The notes below the pieces were generated by a model, which saw only the letters and a program-made list of their open reading frames with translations, had not been told where the DNA came from and made no database searches. Below, one piece after another: positions 6,192 through 10,047 of a DNA stretch of 10,047 bases; position 1 is the first letter of the stretch; every line of letters begins with the position of its first letter. The stretch spans positions 1 through 10,047 of the forward strand of contig JAHLWE010000495.1 in NCBI GenBank assembly GCA_019058135.1, written 5' to 3'. The translations under genes were made by a program, and so were the position numbers. Origin of the DNA: Promethearchaeota archaeon. GTDB taxonomy: Archaea; Asgardarchaeota; Lokiarchaeia; Sigyniarchaeales; SOKP01.

Positions 6192-8429
6192 CTAATAAAC
6201 GGTATGCGTGCTGCTTACATTGACTAATCGAGGTAATATTATGCAAGATGGATAAGTTGGACCAATAAGCAACGTGTTATTTGCAATATAATGAGTCAAA
6301 TAATTGGAAGCTAGCGGAACACCCGTGTTTGGATTAGCTGCGAAACGAGGATAGTTACTGCTCGAAATGATTACTCTTATTTTGTGCCCAGGAGCCCAAA
6401 TATATGCTGTGCTCCAACAATCTACAAGAAGTTCGTATATATCATTTTGATTCCCTGACATAAGGCTTTCATCTTCAGGCAAATATCCTTTTCTGCTCCT
6501 AACTGTTAAAGAACCATCAGTAATTAACATTGATCTTCCATCTGGATAAACATCTGTGAGTTTTATCGTAAAGTCTGTATCTGTACAGTTTGATGATACA
6601 TATAAATGACCCCAAATTCTTCCAACAGTCTCAACAGGCTCTGTTAAATTTTCTGTCTCAAATAACAAAACATCTCCTCTGTTTTCAATATCCCTCTGAT
6701 CCATAGGTCCACATAGATCAAAGGGTTGATTCTGTCCGCCAAGATTAGGAACAGGATCTATTGGGTTATATAAATATGAACATTTCATGTTAATAGTCCC
6801 TGATGAAACATTACTTAAAACTTCGCCAGCGTTGAAATACCAAGTATCATTTACATAATCGAGTGGCCAATCATAGGCATATCTCCAATAATTCCATTGA
6901 TCGGATTCTTCATCAACACTGCCCATTAAATAATAAGCAACTCGTTCTTTATCCCAATTTGTGGTAATATTCAACAGGGAATCATCAAAAATCTCTTGCT
7001 CCCAACCTAATACCAAATCATATCCATTGGAATTTTGTGGATACGTTAATTCCCCTTGTTTAATTGATTGGAAATTTACGTGTGTCCAAGGACCGATTAT
7101 CATCTTTTGATGCCCTCTAGCTCGTGTTGCGCCCATATCATCGTATCCTATATAACCATCAATTGTTCCTTGAAGAAAATGGTCATACCACCCTCCTACA
7201 TGAAGTGCTCTAACAGTTACATTAGAATAATGTGGTCCCAATTCTATTGATAAGGAAGTTGAATTATACATAGCAATATTTTTTGGGTGAAATTGAAAAA
7301 TCAAACCGATCTGATAATCATAATTATCTGGTGCAGTACTTTCTATCCATGTTTCTACGGATGATTTATGATATGAACCTTGATATATTGCATGATCATA
7401 CATCTCTGGTGTTCCAAACCATAATTGTTGGCATAATAATCCCTCAGGGTTCATTCCTGCATAATAATATTGATTCATACAGAGAGCACTCGCCCCAGAA
7501 CTCCCAATTCCACCATTACACCAAGATTGAGCTCGCACCCATTCAACTGTATCAACTCCATCTAAATTAGATTTTGTAAATAATTGAAAACTGGGTCCTC
7601 CTTCTGAATCATATGTCCCTCTCATATCTTGAATTACAACATGATATCCTTGTGGAAGATACAACAATTTTGCTAAGCTATAAGTCCATCCAGTTTTTCC
7701 ATATGGTGTTCTTATGAGAATGACTGGTCTAGGTGCTCCAAAAGACCCAGGGGCAAAATAAACATCAGTTGCTAATTTCACGCCATCGTCCATTTCGACC
7801 ATATAAGTTTGCCTAACTGGTGGAGCATATACTGCAGCACTTATAATAATTGTTGTTGGAAAGGCAATAAGAACTATCAAAATTATGTACTGAATAAGTT
7901 GAGGAAGTTTATTGAGACGCCGTTTGCCATATTTTTCCAATAAATCTGCCAATGAGAAAGAAGAATTTTTTAATCCGTAATACAAATAAACAAGAACACT
8001 TATGCCAATTGCTGCAATTACATAGTTTTCTTCTTCAAATATGTACCAAAAAATTCCTAAAATTGGTGAAAGGATGTTAATTAGAGTTCCCAAAATTTCT
8101 ATAATTCTTGATCTTCTCTCTTCTCCAATTTTTTTAAGATAACTGCCAGTCATCATAAGCGAATAAAAGGAAATGAATGCAGCAATAGGTAGATACAACA
8201 TTCCAACTAATATTAATAGCACCTGCTTTAAAGTGAAATAAATCGTTTCATGTTTAGAAAATAATTTCTTGTCTTCTCCTGGCTCCTTGTTATAATTGAA
8301 AAAATAGGTAATGGTATATAATCCTCGGCAAATTACTAGCAGCAGCAAATTTGTAGTTAGAATCTGTTCAAGCTCAATATAACCCAAATCAGATAACAAA
8401 AGAAATAACATTATGATTGGATTAATCAT
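6192..8429 (-). CDS. polytopic membrane protein with extracellular CocE/NonD hydrolase and PepX_C-like domain
   Basis: A 745-residue two-part protein. Residues 1-200 hold about five or six membrane helices (roughly 5-16, 27-45, 65-95, 112-131, 136-152, 178-200) with basic loops such as KKIGEERRSR. Residues 205-460 form a CocE/NonD-type alpha/beta hydrolase: VEMDDGVKLATDVY, PVILIRTPYGKTG, VVIQDMRGTYDSEG, the nucleophile segment IGSSGASALC (Ser314), VGGWYDHF (Asp416) and IIGPWTH (His450), a complete Ser-Asp-His triad by family position. The C-terminal part, with GRIWGHLYVSSNCTDTDFTI and VYPDGRSMLITDG, matches the jelly-roll PepX_C domain. Nine N-x-S/T sequons occur after residue 388, which fits an outward-facing, glycosylated catalytic part. 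Known relatives are soluble or secreted esterases, amidases and X-Pro peptidases; the substrate is unknown. The ATG has no Shine-Dalgarno site and lies 27 bases from a TATA-like box, suggesting a leaderless message. Confidence 0.87.
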   Translation of the reverse strand: MINPIIMLFLLLSDLGYIELEQILTTNLLLLVICRGLYTITYFFNYNKEPGEDKKLFSKHETIYFTLKQVLLILVGMLYLPIAAFISFYSLMMTGSYLKKIGEERRSRIIEILGTLINILSPILGIFWYIFEEENYVIAAIGISVLVYLYYGLKNSSFSLADLLEKYGKRRLNKLPQLIQYIILIVLIAFPTTIIISAAVYAPPVRQTYMVEMDDGVKLATDVYFAPGSFGAPRPVILIRTPYGKTGWTYSLAKLLYLPQGYHVVIQDMRGTYDSEGGPSFQLFTKSNLDGVDTVEWVRAQSWCNGGIGSSGASALCMNQYYYAGMNPEGLLCQQLWFGTPEMYDHAIYQGSYHKSSVETWIESTAPDNYDYQIGLIFQFHPKNIAMYNSTSLSIELGPHYSNVTVRALHVGGWYDHFLQGTIDGYIGYDDMGATRARGHQKMIIGPWTHVNFQSIKQGELTYPQNSNGYDLVLGWEQEIFDDSLLNITTNWDKERVAYYLMGSVDEESDQWNYWRYAYDWPLDYVNDTWYFNAGEVLSNVSSGTINMKCSYLYNPIDPVPNLGGQNQPFDLCGPMDQRDIENRGDVLLFETENLTEPVETVGRIWGHLYVSSNCTDTDFTIKLTDVYPDGRSMLITDGSLTVRSRKGYLPEDESLMSGNQNDIYELLVDCWSTAYIWAPGHKIRVIISSSNYPRFAANPNTGVPLASNYLTHYIANNTLLIGPTYPSCIILPRLVNVSSTHTVY

Positions 8430-8450
8430 AGATAATAATTCGAGATATCT

Positions 8451-8460
8451 AATTATAAAG
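8451..8460 (-). promoter_or_regulatory. TATA box, probably driving a leaderless transcript of the CocE-type gene
   Basis: CTTTATAATT on the minus strand, centred about 27 bases before the ATG at 8429, which is the archaeal TATA-to-start distance. With no ribosome binding site between them, transcription and translation probably start together. The gap to the upstream gene is only 74 bases. Confidence 0.45.
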
Positions 8461-8503
8461 TTATCTGGAAATTACTTTTTTAAATCCAATTTATTTCTTC
8501 ATC

Positions 8504-10047
8504 TTATTTTGAAATTGGTGAAGTCTTATCGAAATTAAGAGTATTACTCCACATTCTTTTAAGAGGATAAACTCCCTTAATTAATGTGTAAAAGAATATA
8601 ACAACAAATAGAATGGATATTAAGCTGGGAGTGAATCCACCTACAATATTAAATAAAGTAGATGATAGATCAATAGATATAATGGAATACATTACTGAGA
8701 TCACCGCCCAAGCTAATGAAATGAGTGAAATAAATGTAGCAGTTGTTTTACCAATATCGATATGTATTGGTCCAAGATCTAAGTGAAAATGTTTGGGTTG
8801 GACAGTTATCACTAAAACTGTATGGCTTATTATTTTTTCTTCAAAATCAATGAGCACATGCAAAAATCTTGTGTCATCATATTTTTTTTCTCTTTTATTG
8901 TTATCTTTTTTGTCTGATTTAATGGGGAGAACAGAAAAAATCATAAGAGGTGGATTTATAGCTTCTTTCTTAACAAGGAGTTTAGCAATAAGAGGATGAA
9001 CTTCGAAACCGTCTCCTTCTACTCTGACATCTAATACTGGGGGTTCTTTTTTAGTAGTTTCTATTGTGAATTTCGTTCTAACTATTGTTTTACCCTCCTC
9101 ATCTTCTATTATTAATTCTTCATGGGAAAAATATATATAAAATAAATAACTACACTGTTCCATCATTACGGAGTAGTATTGGAGCCCCATATTGATATCA
9201 TATCTAATTAATTGAGGAGTTGCTACAGGTTGATCTTCTGAAGGTGCATACGCTAACATATCTTCAATTTCCTCTGCTTCAGTTTCCATTTGAAATTCAT
9301 CTTGTTTATATAATGCTCTTTCTGGAAGAGGAGGTGCTTTCACTGAAGCCAATTTAGGAGTTTCTTGTTTGCGAACTTCTTTAGTTTTAGGTGGGCCTGC
9401 TGGGGGTGATAATGTTGAAGGCAATGCTTTTTTCCTTAGTTTTTTCTTCTCTTCCTCATGAATTTCTTCTATAAACATATCTTTTTCTATTGGAGGAGGA
9501 CCGCCACCTGCAAAATGGGTTTCAATTATATTAAACGTAGCTCCATATTTTTCCTTCAACTCTTTAATTGGCAGCATATAATCTTCTGGTGAAAGTATAG
9601 TTCCATATTTCTCTGTCATAGACACATCTTGTAGTTGAATATTAAATTTTTTTGATAATTCGGGTAAAAGATCAGTTATAGTTGAAGCAGGTAAAACTGG
9701 GAATGGCACAAGCTCGGGCTCTGGCGATAACTTATTTTCAAAATATATTACAAGATATTTTTCTTCTTTTAATTCAATTTTCTTAATTCGTAATTCAAAA
9801 ACATTTCCGTATTCACTTATTATATCTTCAAATAGTTTCTCATCAACATCCTCGAATAAAATCCACTGAGCAATAGATTTCTCTTTTACATAAAGTTCAA
9901 AAGATCTACTATCTATGCCTACATCTGTTGTGAATTTCTGTAGAATCATATTAAATGGTATTTTATGAGGGAAAATATCTCTAAATAATTTATGCCGTTC
10001 AGTATTTTCATCGATTATATTAATATTAAACCTTATTCCAAATACAA
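8504..10047 (-). CDS. partial membrane protein with two putative ubiquitin-like domains (5' end outside the window)
   Basis: The frame contains an ATG at 9949 but stays open to the right edge, and the 33 codons before that ATG read like protein (IRFNINIIDENTERHKLFRD). The gene therefore starts beyond 10047. Counting from Met-9949: the edge to about residue 58 could be one beta-grasp domain. Residues 64-150 look like a second: strand KYLVIYFE, strand ELVPFPVLP, helix TITDLLPELSKKFNI, a YGTILSPEDY turn and final strand ATFNIIE ending in AGGG, the arrangement of ubiquitin. Residues 150-248 are a Pro/Lys/Glu-rich linker. Residues 250-398 are beta-rich (YLFYIYFS, KFTIETTK, MIFSVLPI, RFLHVLIDFE, LVITVQP). 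Two membrane helices follow (402-425, 432-458), then a basic cytosolic tail. From memory, the beta-rich part plus two helices recalls uncharacterised bacterial proteins with an R-x-YP-L-x-V-like domain. No enzyme motif is visible, and the function is unknown. Confidence 0.7.
   Translation of the reverse strand, partial: VFGIRFNINIIDENTERHKLFRDIFPHKIPFNMILQKFTTDVGIDSRSFELYVKEKSIAQWILFEDVDEKLFEDIISEYGNVFELRIKKIELKEEKYLVIYFENKLSPEPELVPFPVLPASTITDLLPELSKKFNIQLQDVSMTEKYGTILSPEDYMLPIKELKEKYGATFNIIETHFAGGGPPPIEKDMFIEEIHEEEKKKLRKKALPSTLSPPAGPPKTKEVRKQETPKLASVKAPPLPERALYKQDEFQMETEAEEIEDMLAYAPSEDQPVATPQLIRYDINMGLQYYSVMMEQCSYLFYIYFSHEELIIEDEEGKTIVRTKFTIETTKKEPPVLDVRVEGDGFEVHPLIAKLLVKKEAINPPLMIFSVLPIKSDKKDNNKREKKYDDTRFLHVLIDFEEKIISHTVLVITVQPKHFHLDLGPIHIDIGKTTATFISLISLAWAVISVMYSIISIDLSSTLFNIVGGFTPSLISILFVVIFFYTLIKGVYPLKRMWSNTLNFDKTSPISK

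Noticed and set aside
7068..7570. two plus-strand frames inside the CocE-type gene
   Set aside because: They are antisense to the hydrolase core, including the GWYD and GPWTH motifs, and resemble no family.
8793..8999. 68-codon plus-strand frame opposite the right-edge membrane protein
   Set aside because: A shadow of the minus-strand coding frame with no start signals.

Overview
This AT-rich window looks archaeal. Upstream of several genes there are TATA-box-like elements (for example CTATAAATA) about 25-45 bases before the likely start, and Shine-Dalgarno sites are weak or absent in places. One large predicted ectodomain carries many N-x-S/T sequons, as expected for archaeal N-glycosylation. 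The gene content (acyl-CoA/CoA-transferase metabolism, a membrane-anchored CocE-type hydrolase, and an apparent ubiquitin-like-domain membrane protein) would fit an Asgard-type archaeon. That placement is an inference from gene style, not from a marker gene.

Layout. Positions 1-375: a possible two-helix mini membrane protein on + and otherwise nothing. Positions 376-2095 (minus): a DUF4184-like membrane protein followed by an EamA/DMT-family transporter whose annotated start is questionable. Positions 2096-2312: a divergent promoter region with a near-identical TATA element facing each way. Positions 2388-2810 (plus): a small cysteine-containing protein resembling the TIGR04076 group. Positions 2865-2990 (minus): a decayed 3' remnant of an isochorismatase-like gene, clearly homologous to the intact copy at 5367-5975. 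Positions 3042-3551 (plus): an acyl-CoA dehydrogenase cut off after its N-terminal domain, abutting the next gene cluster tail to tail. Positions 3561-5975 (minus): an operon-like set of an isochorismatase-fold hydrolase and both subunits of a glutaconate-type family I CoA-transferase. Positions 6192-8429 (minus): a 745-residue protein joining a multi-helix membrane domain to a CocE/NonD alpha/beta hydrolase with a PepX_C-like C-terminal domain. Positions 8504-10047 (minus, running off the right edge): a protein with what look like two tandem beta-grasp (ubiquitin-like) domains, a Gly-Gly-Gly at the end of the second, a proline/charge-rich linker, a beta-rich domain and two C-terminal membrane helices.

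How it fits together. The CoA-transferase pair and hydrolase suggest carboxylic acid activation or catabolism. The broken acyl-CoA dehydrogenase and isochorismatase remnant beside them show that this locus has been duplicated and rearranged. The most intriguing item is the right-edge protein. It may belong to a ubiquitin-like or conflict-type membrane system whose other parts lie outside the window.
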